64,000 bases of DNA from Peribacillus frigoritolerans (GTDB lineage Bacteria > Bacillota > Bacilli > Bacillales > DSM-1321), in contig NZ_CP158190.1 in the NCBI RefSeq assembly GCF_040250305.1, positions 404,001-468,000 of the forward strand, in the 5' to 3' direction. Positions 13,042-25,350 of the stretch are shown here, piece by piece. The position numbers were made by a program, and so were the translations under genes. The notes beneath the pieces are model-generated. The model saw only the letters and a program-made list of their open reading frames with translations, searched no databases and was not told the origin of the DNA. Within the stretch, counting starts at the first letter, position 1. Each line of letters opens with the position of its first letter.

Positions 13042-13803
13042 ATGCAAACAATCACGATCAAAGACGTAACGATCGGAGAAGGGGTTCCAAAGATCATCGT
13101 TCCTCTAATGGGGACAACTGAAGAAGAACTGCTTAAAGAAGTTGAAACGGTAAATGCGCTACTGCCGGATATCATTGAATGGCGAGTAGATGTCTTTGAA
13201 CAAGTCGAAAGCTTAGAAGCCGTTTCAGATATGATTTCAAAACTTAGAAGTGCTGTTCCCAATACTTTGCTGCTTTTCACTTTTAGAAGCCATAAAGAAG
13301 GCGGAAACAAGGAAATCAGTGATGTTTATTATTTCCAACTTCTTCATACAGCAATTAAAACGAAGAATATTGATCTTGTCGATGTGGAGTTATTCTTTGA
13401 GGAATCATCAGTGAAGGAGACAGTAAAGGTAGCTGAGGAAAATGGCGTATACGTAGTGATGTGTAACCATGATTTCGATAAGACACCAGCAAAAGAAGAA
13501 ATCATTTACCGATTGCGTAAAATGCAGGAATTTGGCGCCCATATTCCAAAAATCGCTGTTATGCCCCACACGGTTGGTGACTTACTCGTTTTATTAGATG
13601 CAACTTACACGATGAAAACAAAGTATGCCGATCGCCCATTTATTACGATGTCAATGTCGGGTACAGGCCTGGTCAGTCGATTATCAGGTGCGGTGTTTGG
13701 ATCTGCTTGTACATTCGGTGCTGGAAAAGAAGCATCTGCCCCAGGACAAATTCCTGTTACTCAATTAAGAGATGTATTAGAGATCATTGATCAAAATATT
13801 TAA
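13042..13803 (+). CDS. aroD: Type I 3-dehydroquinate dehydratase
   Basis: A 253-residue (beta/alpha)8 enzyme converting 3-dehydroquinate to 3-dehydroshikimate. The start at ATG 13042 follows AAAGGGGG; the in-frame ATG at 13015 lies inside the preceding hairpin and lacks a good site. With this start the known active-site numbering falls exactly into place: Glu46 and Arg48 in EWRVD, Arg82, His143 in NHDF, the Schiff-base Lys170 in IPKIAVMP, Arg213 in SRLSG and Gln236. Neighbours are an MFS transporter and aroE, so a role in dietary shikimate/quinate use is as likely as the biosynthetic one. Confidence 0.94.
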   Translation: MQTITIKDVTIGEGVPKIIVPLMGTTEEELLKEVETVNALLPDIIEWRVDVFEQVESLEAVSDMISKLRSAVPNTLLLFTFRSHKEGGNKEISDVYYFQLLHTAIKTKNIDLVDVELFFEESSVKETVKVAEENGVYVVMCNHDFDKTPAKEEIIYRLRKMQEFGAHIPKIAVMPHTVGDLLVLLDATYTMKTKYADRPFITMSMSGTGLVSRLSGAVFGSACTFGAGKEASAPGQIPVTQLRDVLEIIDQNI

Positions 13804-13808
13804 CTCAT

Positions 13809-13829
13809 AATTCCTTCCAATAAGGAATT
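13809..13829 (+). other. Small intercistronic hairpin between aroD and aroE
   Basis: AATTCCTT and AAGGAATT form a perfect 8-bp stem with a 5-nt loop and no T run. aroE starts 34 nt later behind AGGGGGAA. Confidence 0.5.
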
Positions 13830-13863
13830 TATATAAAACTTAAAAAATCAGGGGGAATAGAAC

Positions 13864-14748
13864 ATGGAAAATCTAGGACGAATCAATGGGAAAACAGAAT
13901 TAGTAGGATTGCTGGCAACACCTATCGGACATTCTTTATCACCTGCCATGCATAATTTAGCTTTCGATAAATTAGGCTTGAATTGCGCCTATTTAGCATT
14001 TGAGGTTGGAAATGAAGAGCTGGAAGATGCAGTCAAAGGGATGCGTGCATTAAATGTAAAAGGATTTAACGTATCCATGCCTAATAAAATGAAGATCCTT
14101 CCATATCTTGATGAATTGGCTGACAGTGCTAAATTTTCTGGGGCCGTTAATACAGTTGTCAATGTCGATGGAAAGTTCGTAGGGCACAGCACTGATGGAA
14201 TGGGATATACTCGGAACCTAAAAGAACATGGTATTGATATTAAAGGCAAGAAAATGACTCTTATCGGTTCTGGCGGGGCTGCTACTCCAATTGCCATTCA
14301 ATCTGCGCTGGAAGGTGTGGCGGAAATCAGCATTTTTGCTCGTGATGATGCATTCTTCCCGCAAGCAGAAGAGAATGTACGAATCATCAATGAAGATATG
14401 AAGCACTTAAATGTGAAAGCCAATGTATACCCTCTTGAAAATGTTGAACAATTAAGAGCTGAAATCGCAACTAGTGATATTTTGGCAAATGGAACCGGCG
14501 TTGGCATGAAACCACTTGAAGGCTTAAGTGTCATTCAAGACGAATCAATGCTGCGTCCTGATCTAATCGTAACAGATGTTGTTTACATCCCACGAAAGTC
14601 TAAACTAATGGAACAAGCTGAAGCTGTGGGTGCTACAGCTATTAATGGTCTTGGGATGATGCTTTGGCAAGGTGCGCTAGCCTTTGAATTATGGACAGGT
14701 CAACAGATGCCTGTTGATTTCATCAAAGAGCAATTGTTTGCAGAATAA
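13864..14748 (+). CDS. aroE: Shikimate (possibly quinate/shikimate) 5-dehydrogenase
   Basis: A 294-residue NAD(P)-linked dehydrogenase interconverting 3-dehydroshikimate and shikimate. The substrate domain shows Ser24 and Ser26 in GHSLSPAMH, the catalytic Lys75 in NVSMPNK, Asn96 in AVNTV and Asp111 in HSTDG. The nucleotide-binding loop GSGGAATP is near residue 135. The longer C-terminal half and the motif NGLGMMLWQGALAFELW are typical. Its place in an operon with type I dehydratase and transporters resembles the quinate/shikimate-use clusters of Listeria and corynebacteria, so YdiB-like activity on quinate is possible. Cofactor choice cannot be read safely from the sequence. Confidence 0.92.
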   Translation: MENLGRINGKTELVGLLATPIGHSLSPAMHNLAFDKLGLNCAYLAFEVGNEELEDAVKGMRALNVKGFNVSMPNKMKILPYLDELADSAKFSGAVNTVVNVDGKFVGHSTDGMGYTRNLKEHGIDIKGKKMTLIGSGGAATPIAIQSALEGVAEISIFARDDAFFPQAEENVRIINEDMKHLNVKANVYPLENVEQLRAEIATSDILANGTGVGMKPLEGLSVIQDESMLRPDLIVTDVVYIPRKSKLMEQAEAVGATAINGLGMMLWQGALAFELWTGQQMPVDFIKEQLFAE

Positions 14749-14756
14749 AATGATTC

Positions 14757-14795
14757 CACTCTGGAGATTGTTCTCCAAATAGAGGTTTTTTCATA
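14757..14795 (+). terminator. Terminator after aroE
   Basis: GGAGA pairs with TCTCC inside a second short stem (CTCT with AGAG), followed by GGTTTTTTC. The stem is bulged, so termination may be partial; a stronger hairpin follows at 14850. Confidence 0.7.
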
Positions 14796-14849
14796 TTCGA
14801 TTGCATCATTCGTTAAATGATTACAAAAATTTGGTGCAGAAACCTCGGA

Positions 14850-14900
14850 GCTAAGAAATGCAGGGAGTGAAATCCCTTGTTTTTCTTAGCGTTTTTTTTT
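14850..14900 (+). terminator. Strong second terminator, possibly an attenuator for the second MFS gene
   Basis: GCTAAGAAA pairs with TTTCTTAGC, and AGGGA pairs with TCCCT inside it, followed by G and nine T. It lies about 60 nt after the first aroE terminator and about 115 nt before the next MFS start. A backup terminator and a conditional attenuator in the leader of the next gene are both possible. I see no recognisable aptamer. Confidence 0.82.
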
Positions 14901-14945
14901 GAAAAGTGGTTTTCATGTAAATGGATAACATAAAGGGGAGGCTTT

Positions 14946-14959
14946 AATGTAATTACATT
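14946..14959. promoter_or_regulatory. 14-bp perfect palindrome upstream of the second MFS gene
   Basis: AATGTAATTACATT is a perfect palindrome 58 bp before the second MFS start codon. It could be an operator. It does not match the CpG-centred repeats in front of the first MFS gene, and no specific regulator can be assigned. Confidence 0.45.
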
Positions 14960-15016
14960 GTGCATTAAGGTGTTATATGGGAGAAACACAACGTGATTTA
15001 TTATAGGGGTGTAATA

Positions 15017-16222
15017 ATGAAAAATCAGTATTTTAAAGCGGCATCTGGCTTGTATATTAACTATTTTCTGCTGGGGATGGTTAATATAATTCTCGCCTCG
15101 AACATGCCCTCTTTAACAGAACAATGGGATACGGACTCTACTGGCATCAGTTATCTTATTGCAGCAATAGGAATAGGCAGATTACTCACGTATGGTCTCT
15201 CGGGAGTATTATCAGATAAATTTGGAAGAAAGCCATTAATCATGGTCTCTTCGGTTATAATGGGCGTTTTTTTAATTGGGATTCCATTTTCCCCCACTTA
15301 TGAAATGGCCTTTGTATTTGCCTTACTTGCGGGGATTTCCAACTCAGCCATGGATGCTGGTACATATCCGGCGCTAACTGAAATGTTTCCTGAAGCTGCT
15401 GGTTCCGCGAGTGTTATGGTTAAGGCTTTTGGCTCGCTTGGTGCTACCATCCTGCCATTCATCATCTTGTTTCTTACTTCGAACCAATTATTTTACGGGT
15501 TTGCATTTTTAGTACCGGCTGTCATCTATTTCATGAATATGTTTTTGGTTTTGTCTGCTTCATTTCCAAGCAAATCCGAAGCTGTCAGTCAAGAGGAGGA
15601 TTTGCATAGTAACAGGTTCATAACGGAACCTAAATTTTGGAGCGAAGGAGTCGCACTAATCATAATTGGGTTTACATCAACTGCGTTATTTACAGTTTCG
15701 CAAATCTGGTTACCGAGTTTCGGCCAGGAAGTCGCAGGGATGCCATCTTCAAGTGCCATTAAATTATTGAGCTATTATAGTGTTGGATCACTGATTTCCG
15801 TCCTGCTATTATCCATCTTATTAAACAAATGGATTAAGCCCGTGACGGTGATATTGCTTTATCCAATGATTACTTTAATTACGGTAATCATCATATTAAC
15901 GATTCATTCACCTATTGTCTTAAGTATTAGCTCCTTTTTCCTTGGAGCCTCGACAGCTGGGATCTTTCAATTATCCATTGCAATAATGACTGAACTCTTC
16001 TGGAGAAAAAAAGGAACTGTAACAGGGATCGTTGCGACGGCATCCAGTTTGGCGAGCGTCATTTTACCAATTGCAACGGGCTTGATCGCTAAGAGTGGGG
16101 ATATATCGCATATATTTCTTTTTGATTGCTTTATTGCTACTATAGGAATCCTGGCTGCAGCTTTTGTATATTACCGGTATAAGAAATTGACACAGCACCA
16201 GACCATATTTAACCATGGCTAA
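15017..16222 (+). CDS. MFS transporter, paralogue of the island's first transporter
   Basis: A 401-residue 12-helix protein with the family loop VLSDKFGRKP. An upstream in-frame ATG at 14993 exists, but the ATG at 15017 has AGGGGTG at good spacing and aligns with the first transporter from the first residue. Both share motifs such as AIGIG, MDAGTYPAL or LDAGTYPAL, GFTSTALF and STAG(V/I)FQL. The first gene lies before aroD and this one after aroE, with its own upstream terminators, so it may be a separate transcription unit. The substrate is inferred from context to be shikimate, quinate or a related compound. Confidence 0.85.
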   Translation: MKNQYFKAASGLYINYFLLGMVNIILASNMPSLTEQWDTDSTGISYLIAAIGIGRLLTYGLSGVLSDKFGRKPLIMVSSVIMGVFLIGIPFSPTYEMAFVFALLAGISNSAMDAGTYPALTEMFPEAAGSASVMVKAFGSLGATILPFIILFLTSNQLFYGFAFLVPAVIYFMNMFLVLSASFPSKSEAVSQEEDLHSNRFITEPKFWSEGVALIIIGFTSTALFTVSQIWLPSFGQEVAGMPSSSAIKLLSYYSVGSLISVLLLSILLNKWIKPVTVILLYPMITLITVIIILTIHSPIVLSISSFFLGASTAGIFQLSIAIMTELFWRKKGTVTGIVATASSLASVILPIATGLIAKSGDISHIFLFDCFIATIGILAAAFVYYRYKKLTQHQTIFNHG

Positions 16223-16247
16223 TAAATATGAAGGATTACTTAAAACT

Positions 16248-16280
16248 CCATCTTCTAGAACTAGGGTGGCGTTTTTTTTT
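16248..16280 (+). terminator. Terminator of the second MFS gene
   Basis: CCATCTT pairs with AGGGTGG (two G-U pairs) around CTAGAACT, followed by CG and nine T. Confidence 0.8.
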
Positions 16281-16378
16281 GGACTAATGAATAGTGGATA
16301 TAGATGTATTGGAGTGAGTATTAATCGATGGTATGCCCATGTTCCAAAAGCAAGGGTGTAATAATGACAGTAACTATA

Positions 16379-16410
16379 TTATTATTATAGTAAGAACATG
16401 ATAATAATAA
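16379..16410. repeat. Inverted repeat in the promoter region of the LacI-type regulator
   Basis: TTATTATTAT (16379-16388) and ATAATAATAA (16401-16410) are perfect inverted arms separated by 12 nt, 36 bp before the regulator's start. The spacer AGTAAGAACATG loosely recalls the repeated motif before the first MFS gene but does not match it. It may be an autoregulatory site or only AT-rich repetition. Confidence 0.4.
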
Positions 16411-16446
16411 GTACATCAAAAATACATTCAAGATGGTGATTGAACT

Positions 16447-17460
16447 ATGAAACAATCCAAAAAAGGGCGGGTCACGCTGCAACAGGTAGCGAAACATGCT
16501 GGGGTTTCTACATCCACTGCTTCCCTTATCGTTCGCAATAACCCTCGAATATCGGAAGCGACGCGAAAAAAGGTATTAAAATCCATGCATGAACTGGGTT
16601 ATGTATACGATAGAATCGCAGCCAACTTAAGGTCGCAGAGTTCTGATACTGTAGGAATCATTATTACCGACATATCAAACACCTTTTTTTCTGAATTCCT
16701 GATAGGCGTTCATGACGCATTGGATGAGGTCGGGTATACAGTGTTGCTGGGAACTACATTCGACTCGGTTGCCAAGCAAGACCATCTCCTTTCAACTATG
16801 ATGGAACATAGGGTGGGAGGCCTGATTCTTTGTCCTGTCTCTGAAAGCTCACAAGATACAATTGAACGGTTAAATGAAATTGACACGCCAATGGTCCTTG
16901 CTGTTAGGGAACTACCTGGAGTGAATAGCGACTATGTAGGCATAGACTATCCAGAAGGAGCCAGGATGGCTGTTGATCATCTCCTTGGAAAGGGACATAA
17001 AAGAATTGCGCTCCTTGGTGGCATTAAGGAATCTTCTACTTGGATAGAGAGAATGGAGGGATACCGTGAAGCTCTTTCAAGAGCGGGATTGGAAGTGGAT
17101 GAATCGCTGGTTATAGATAGTGCCCCTACACGGGAGGGAGGGCTTGAGGCTGTTCTGAAAGTACTTGAGAATCCTAATCCGCCTACCGCGATTTTTTGCT
17201 TTAGCGACTTAATTGCCTTCGGTGTTATGCAAGGATTAATGATGAAAGGAATTACTCCTGGAAAAGATATAGATATCGTAGGGTTCGATAACGTTCCAGT
17301 CGCAGAAATCTATCATCCTCCGCTAACAACCATTTCCTCATTCCCTAGACGTATTGGGAAAGAGGCAGCGAATCTCCTGTATCAGCAAATGGAGAAAATA
17401 GAACGTGAACAACAGCGAATCATATTGAATCCAGAACTGATTATTAGAGAGTCTTCCTAA
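16447..17460 (+). CDS. LacI/GalR-family transcriptional regulator of the shikimate island
   Basis: A 337-residue DNA-binding protein. An N-terminal helix-turn-helix (TLQQVAKHAGVSTSTASLIV, about residues 10-29) is followed by a hinge with the minor-groove leucine in AANLRS. LacI proteins insert this leucine at a central CpG. A periplasmic-binding-type effector domain follows from about residue 65 (VGIIITDISNTFF to LTTISSFPRRIG). GGTGAT precedes the ATG. The neighbours are the second MFS transporter and shikimate kinase, so the ligand is likely an island metabolite. The CpG-centred array before the first MFS gene is the natural candidate operator. The ligand is unknown. Confidence 0.9.
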   Translation: MKQSKKGRVTLQQVAKHAGVSTSTASLIVRNNPRISEATRKKVLKSMHELGYVYDRIAANLRSQSSDTVGIIITDISNTFFSEFLIGVHDALDEVGYTVLLGTTFDSVAKQDHLLSTMMEHRVGGLILCPVSESSQDTIERLNEIDTPMVLAVRELPGVNSDYVGIDYPEGARMAVDHLLGKGHKRIALLGGIKESSTWIERMEGYREALSRAGLEVDESLVIDSAPTREGGLEAVLKVLENPNPPTAIFCFSDLIAFGVMQGLMMKGITPGKDIDIVGFDNVPVAEIYHPPLTTISSFPRRIGKEAANLLYQQMEKIEREQQRIILNPELIIRESS

Positions 17461-17575
17461 TAAAGAAAAATAAAAAGGTGATTAGTTAACAGGAGGTTAG
17501 GTACCGCTGTGCCCTTTTCATCTTTTCTATTATTCTTTTATTGGGAACATTGATTACATATCAAAAAGGTTTGCC

Positions 17576-18133
17576 TTACTTAAGCGGTTCATAAATATCC
17601 CAGGCCACTTTCAATGAATCGACTATAAAGTCTGCCACTTCATCAACATCTAGATCATTGGTATTCACTTTTGAATGATGATAGGAGTATATTTCCTGTC
17701 TCGTGTAAAAGAGTTCTTCGATTTCTTCAAGGGACCGGCTTTGTAAAACAGGTCTACTATCAATAAGCAATCCTATTCTCTCTTTCCAGTATTCCCAAGA
17801 TAAGTCCAGGTAAAAGACAATGCAATTGGATAAACAGATATTCCGTATATCCTCTTGTAAAAATGCCCCGCCTCCAACTGAAATGATTTTCAATTGTTGT
17901 TGACTAAGGCTTTCAATCACACTTTTTTCTTTTTCGCGAAAAGCTTTTTCCCCAAACTTCTTGAAGATTTCCGTAGTGGGCATATTGAATTCCTTTTCAA
18001 TTTCTTGATCTATATCAATAAAGTCCCTGTATAATTTCCTTGCTACTTTCTGTCCGATCGTCGTCTTTCCTACCCCCATAAAGCCAATAAAAACGATACT
18101 TTGCATCCTCAAAGATGTGTTTTTATTAATCAT
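17576..18133 (-). CDS. aroK: Shikimate kinase
   Basis: A 185-residue P-loop kinase that phosphorylates shikimate to shikimate 3-phosphate with ATP. The Walker A loop GFMGVGKT is at about residues 17-24, the substrate-binding DIDQEI near 39, and GGGAFL near 85-90. GAGAGGGA precedes the ATG at 18133 on the minus strand at good spacing. B. subtilis AroI is of similar length. It faces the LacI-type regulator tail to tail, so it is not in the aroD-aroE transcript. Next to the island it would carry imported shikimate into the chorismate pathway. Confidence 0.92.
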   Translation of the reverse strand: MINKNTSLRMQSIVFIGFMGVGKTTIGQKVARKLYRDFIDIDQEIEKEFNMPTTEIFKKFGEKAFREKEKSVIESLSQQQLKIISVGGGAFLQEDIRNICLSNCIVFYLDLSWEYWKERIGLLIDSRPVLQSRSLEEIEELFYTRQEIYSYHHSKVNTNDLDVDEVADFIVDSLKVAWDIYEPLK

Positions 18134-18648
18134 TTATAAATCCCTCTCCCAACTATTTTTTATAATGATTAAAAGTCTCTCCTGAAATTTTTAAAATATA
18201 TATATTATAGTACAAGAAAGTAAAATTGTAAAAAAATTTTTTAATATTTGGACAATGGGCCCTGTGATTTATCGGTTTAAATGTTTAAAACTCTACCCGG
18301 AAGGAGCATTCAGTTTTCGGTATTCGATTTATGCATCTATCCAGGTTGTTATTGCTTTACCTATCACTTGCAGTTTTATGGATTTCGCCAAAGTCATTAC
18401 TTAGTTGAAGGGGAATTAGTAGTTCAAATGGATGGGATAATTGATATTCCTGGATTATATGTTTTAAGCGGAAACCAAGGTGTGACAGGCACATTTATTC
18501 CTTTATATAGTTGATTAAATCATTTAAAAAGAAAATGTATGAAATGGGTTGACTTAATGGTAGGAAAGGATTAATATAAATAAGCACCAACTAAGACAAA
18601 CGAACAACTTCATCGCTTTTGGCTGATTGCTGAAAGAAATAATAACTA
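18134..18648. other. Spacer before the second rrn operon with a possible gene remnant
   Basis: A frame of 77 codons (18281-18514, plus strand) lacks a convincing ribosome site. A second frame over 18280-18400 also gives a protein-like hydrophobic stretch (about 40 codons) before a stop, so a frameshifted fragment is possible. I do not recognise a family. The rest of the spacer is AT-rich and shows nothing else. Confidence 0.35.
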
Positions 18649-18677
18649 TTGACTTCTTACTATGAAAATGATAAGAT
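18649..18677 (+). promoter_or_regulatory. rrn promoter P1 (second operon)
   Basis: TTGACT (18649-18654) and TAAGAT (18672-18677) are 17 bp apart. The upstream sequences of the two rrn operons are unrelated, yet both carry a tandem pair of near-consensus promoters. Confidence 0.7.
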
Positions 18678-18732
18678 GAAATGGTCGCTGAAAAACACAG
18701 CGATTTAAAATAAGTTAAAAACTTCGCAGAAG

Positions 18733-18761
18733 TTGACAACTAATCAATAAAGTGTTATGAT
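18733..18761 (+). promoter_or_regulatory. rrn promoter P2 (second operon)
   Basis: TTGACA (18733-18738) and TATGAT (18756-18761) are 17 bp apart, closer to consensus than the promoters of the first operon. Confidence 0.78.
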
Positions 18762-18885
18762 GAATAAACAGCCGTTCGCAAGAACGATTGTGAAATTGCT
18801 CTTTGAAAACTGAACAAAACAAAGCGCCAACGTTAAATTTTAAGTGAGCACACACTATCAAAAAGCAAATGAGCAAGTCAAACAT

Positions 18886-20443
<1,558 letters not shown>

Positions 20444-20613
20444 ATAATTACGAGAGCGCTTTTGTTTTGTTCAGTTTTGAATGAGTAATTCATTCAAATA
20501 GGAAAGACAAACATCACGATGTGATGGATTCTTTCTGCTTTGTTCCTTGAAAACTAGATAATAGATAGAAGGCAATTAATTTTTTTCAAAGCATCTGTAA
20601 GATCTTTTTTAAC

Positions 20614-23544
<2,931 letters not shown>

Positions 23545-23610
23545 AACGCTTTTTAAAAAATGAAATACCTTCTTATTATCTAGTTTTGAAGGAACAACGT
23601 TCCTTTTATG

Positions 23611-23726
23611 TTTGGTGGCGATAGCGAAGAGGTCACACCCGTTCCCATTCCGAACACGGCAGTTAAGCTCTTCAGCGCCAATGGTAGTTGGGGGTTTCCC
23701 CCTGTGAGAGTAGGACGCCGCCAAGC
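23611..23726 (+). rRNA. rrf: 5S ribosomal RNA (second copy)
   Basis: A 116-nt gene like the first copy except for A at 23680 in place of G. The spacer before it also differs at several positions just after 23596. Confidence 0.96.
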
Positions 23727-23734
23727 CATTTATT

Positions 23735-23765
23735 AAGATCAGCCATTCGGCTGGTCTTTTTTTGT
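23735..23765 (+). terminator. Terminator of the second rrn operon
   Basis: AGATCAGCC pairs with GGCTGGTCT, followed by seven T. It has the same design as the first operon's terminator with loop and flank changes. Confidence 0.94.
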
Positions 23766-23815
23766 ATTGCAATATTTTCAGCTTTCAGGCAGGAGTGACG
23801 TAAATTAACATCTAA

Positions 23816-23924
23816 TCGACCTGAAGCCTAACTTTTTCGACCTAAAATGAAATAAATCGACCCACAGGCTAATTAATTCGACCTAAAATGAAATAAATCG
23901 ACCCATAAGCCAATTAATTCGACC
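23816..23924. repeat. Six TCGACC motifs at 20-21 bp period (41-bp composite tandem repeat)
   Basis: TCGACC begins at 23816, 23837, 23857, 23878, 23898 and 23919. The intervals are 21, 20, 21, 20 and 21 bp. Two kinds of spacer alternate: one resembling AGGCTAATTAAT and the other TAAAATGAAATAAA, so the full unit is about 41 bp, repeated two and a half times. The spacing equals two helical turns. No coding frame is involved. Origin and role are unknown. Confidence 0.8.
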
Positions 23925-24304
23925 TTCGTTAAATCCTCTCAAATTACAACAGCTGACTTATAAAATCGTTCTTACTTGAATTGAAATAGTTCGCGAGAGC
24001 AAGATACGAATATGGAGCAGAGTTTAATTTCAAGAATCAGGCTATGGTAATTCAGAGGGGAAGAAGGGTAGGATATTGAAGGGGATGTATAATTTATGGG
24101 TGCAGGTGCTTTTACGGAAGAAAGGAATATCATAATCTGAGACATTATGGAATTTCCAGTATAAAGTAATCGATTTTATTTACATGCATTGTTGTCTTTA
24201 CTTATTCTTTTCATTATAATAGGAAGAATTTATTATTGATAATATGCAAGTTGGATGGGTAAGGAAGAAGGCAGGTAAAATAGAACCATGAAGGGATCGG
24301 TATT
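23925..24304. other. Spacer between the TCGACC repeat and yebG
   Basis: No gene, RNA or clear regulatory site is recognisable in these 380 bp apart from the ribosome site of yebG at the end. Confidence 0.45.
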
Positions 24305-24505
24305 GTGAGTAAAAAGAGTAAGGAAAAGTTTGAAGTTATCGAAGGCGAGACGATCGATGCATGTTTAGATCGAATTAAAGCGGCAGGTTACTTTCCTGTA
24401 AGGCGAACGGAAGAGCCTATCTTTGCCGAGAGAATCGAGAATGGTAAAGTCCATTATGTGCCAGTTGATCGAAAAATTGTATTCGAAGCAAAGTTAATCG
24501 AGTAA
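24305..24505 (+). CDS. yebG: NETI-motif protein YebG (small, conserved, function unknown)
   Basis: A 66-residue protein starting at GTG behind AAGGGATC. Residues 13-22 (EGETIDACLD) carry the variant of the motif that gives the family its name, followed by AAGYFPVRRTEEPIF. In B. subtilis yebG lies just before purE, as here. It is soluble and highly charged. The family has no established function, and the gene is not in the pur transcript, because the PurBoxes and promoter follow it. Confidence 0.8.
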   Translation: MSKKSKEKFEVIEGETIDACLDRIKAAGYFPVRRTEEPIFAERIENGKVHYVPVDRKIVFEAKLIE

Positions 24506-24550
24506 AACACGAACGATTAATTAATATCATGTAAAAATATTCGATTTTAA
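24504..24550 (+). promoter_or_regulatory. PurR operator (PurBox pair) of the pur operon
   Basis: ACGAACGATTA (CGAA from 24510) and the inverted AATATTCGATTTT (TTCG to 24543) form two inverted PurBoxes with A/T flanks. The spacing equals that before pbuG. The pair lies immediately upstream of the -35 element, as in B. subtilis purE. The first box overlaps the last codons of yebG. Confidence 0.82.
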
Positions 24551-24551
24551 C

Positions 24552-24580
24552 TTGACATTAAAATGGCCGGAAGGTAAGAT
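24552..24580 (+). promoter_or_regulatory. Promoter of the purine operon
   Basis: Consensus TTGACA (24552-24557) and TAAGAT (24575-24580) are 17 bp apart. The start of transcription would be near 24587, about ten nt before the riboswitch. Confidence 0.85.
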
Positions 24581-24597
24581 GAAGTTACATTAATACA

Positions 24598-24666
24598 TCT
24601 CATATAATCATGGGGATATGGCCCAAAAGTTTCTACCTGATGACCGTAAATCATCGGACTATGAGA
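24598..24666 (+). ncRNA. Guanine-type purine riboswitch aptamer (purE leader)
   Basis: P1 is formed by TCTCATA (24598-24604) and TATGAGA (24660-24666). Between them are GGGGATATGGCCC, AGTTTCTACC and a second hairpin (TGATGACCGTAAATCATCG). The core GGGATATGGCCCAAAAGTTT is the same as in the pbuG leader. The specificity base is C24659, indicating guanine or hypoxanthine. Confidence 0.95.
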
Positions 24667-24730
24667 AAAGCATCTGACTATTTCGGAAACTAGCCAAGTC
24701 TTTTTGTGATTTTCAAAAGGGCTTTCTTTT

Positions 24731-24777
24731 CCGGACAGGTTGCTTTCTCGATGAGGAAGCAACCTGTCCGGTTTTTT
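24731..24777 (+). terminator. Terminator of the purE riboswitch
   Basis: An extended stem of about 16 bp (CCGGACAGGTTGCTT with AAGCAACCTGTCCGG) around a short loop runs into six T. It lies 65 nt after the aptamer and 85 nt before purE. Guanine binding should favour this terminator. Confidence 0.93.
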
Positions 24778-24861
24778 AATTTACATGTTATAGATAAAAA
24801 TGATAAGCGTCCGTCTGCATACCCGGGACGCCATAATATGAGTGTTGGAGGGAATGATGAT

Positions 24862-25350
24862 ATGAAACCGCAAGTTGGGGTTATTATGGGAAGTGTCTCG
24901 GATTGGGAAACGATGAAATACGCTTGTGAATCATTGGAACAGCTTGAGATTCCCTATGAAAAAAGAGTCGTTTCCGCCCACCGGACGCCGGATTTACTAT
25001 TTGAATATGCAGAGAGTGCAAAAGATAGAGATATTAAAGTGATTATTGCCGGAGCAGGCGGGGCTGCACATCTTCCAGGTATGACCGCCGCTAAAACGAT
25101 TGTCCCTGTGATAGGCGTGCCAATACAGTCGAAGGCATTAAATGGGATGGATTCGTTATTATCGATTGTTCAAATGCCTGGTGGCGTACCGGTTGCAACG
25201 GTTGCTATCGGAAAAGCGGGCGCAGTCAATGCCGGTTTGTTTGCGGCTCAAATATTAGCAGCTTTTGATTCTGACATTGCTGATAGGTTAGAGGCTTTAC
25301 GAGACGAAACGAGAGAAAAGGTGTTACAGAGCAGTGAACAACTTAAATAA
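24862..25350 (+). CDS. purE: N5-carboxyaminoimidazole ribonucleotide mutase (class I PurE)
   Basis: A 162-residue enzyme, the same length as in B. subtilis, moving the carboxyl group of N5-CAIR to give CAIR. The frame is open further upstream, but ATG 24862 follows GGAGGG by nine nt and begins [16 protein letters not shown]. The upstream part overlaps the terminator. Motifs GSVSDW near residue 10 and SAHRTPD near 40 bind the nucleotide. It is the first gene of the pur operon and overlaps purK by 17 bp. Confidence 0.96.
   Translation: MKPQVGVIMGSVSDWETMKYACESLEQLEIPYEKRVVSAHRTPDLLFEYAESAKDRDIKVIIAGAGGAAHLPGMTAAKTIVPVIGVPIQSKALNGMDSLLSIVQMPGGVPVATVAIGKAGAVNAGLFAAQILAAFDSDIADRLEALRDETREKVLQSSEQLK

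Noticed and set aside
17461..17575. Terminator between the LacI-type gene and aroK
   Set aside because: The spacer has short A- and T-rich runs but no stem long enough to call with confidence.
23816..23924. CRISPR array or plasmid-type iterons as an explanation of the TCGACC repeat
   Set aside because: The spacers repeat too, the unit is short, and no cas or replication gene is near.
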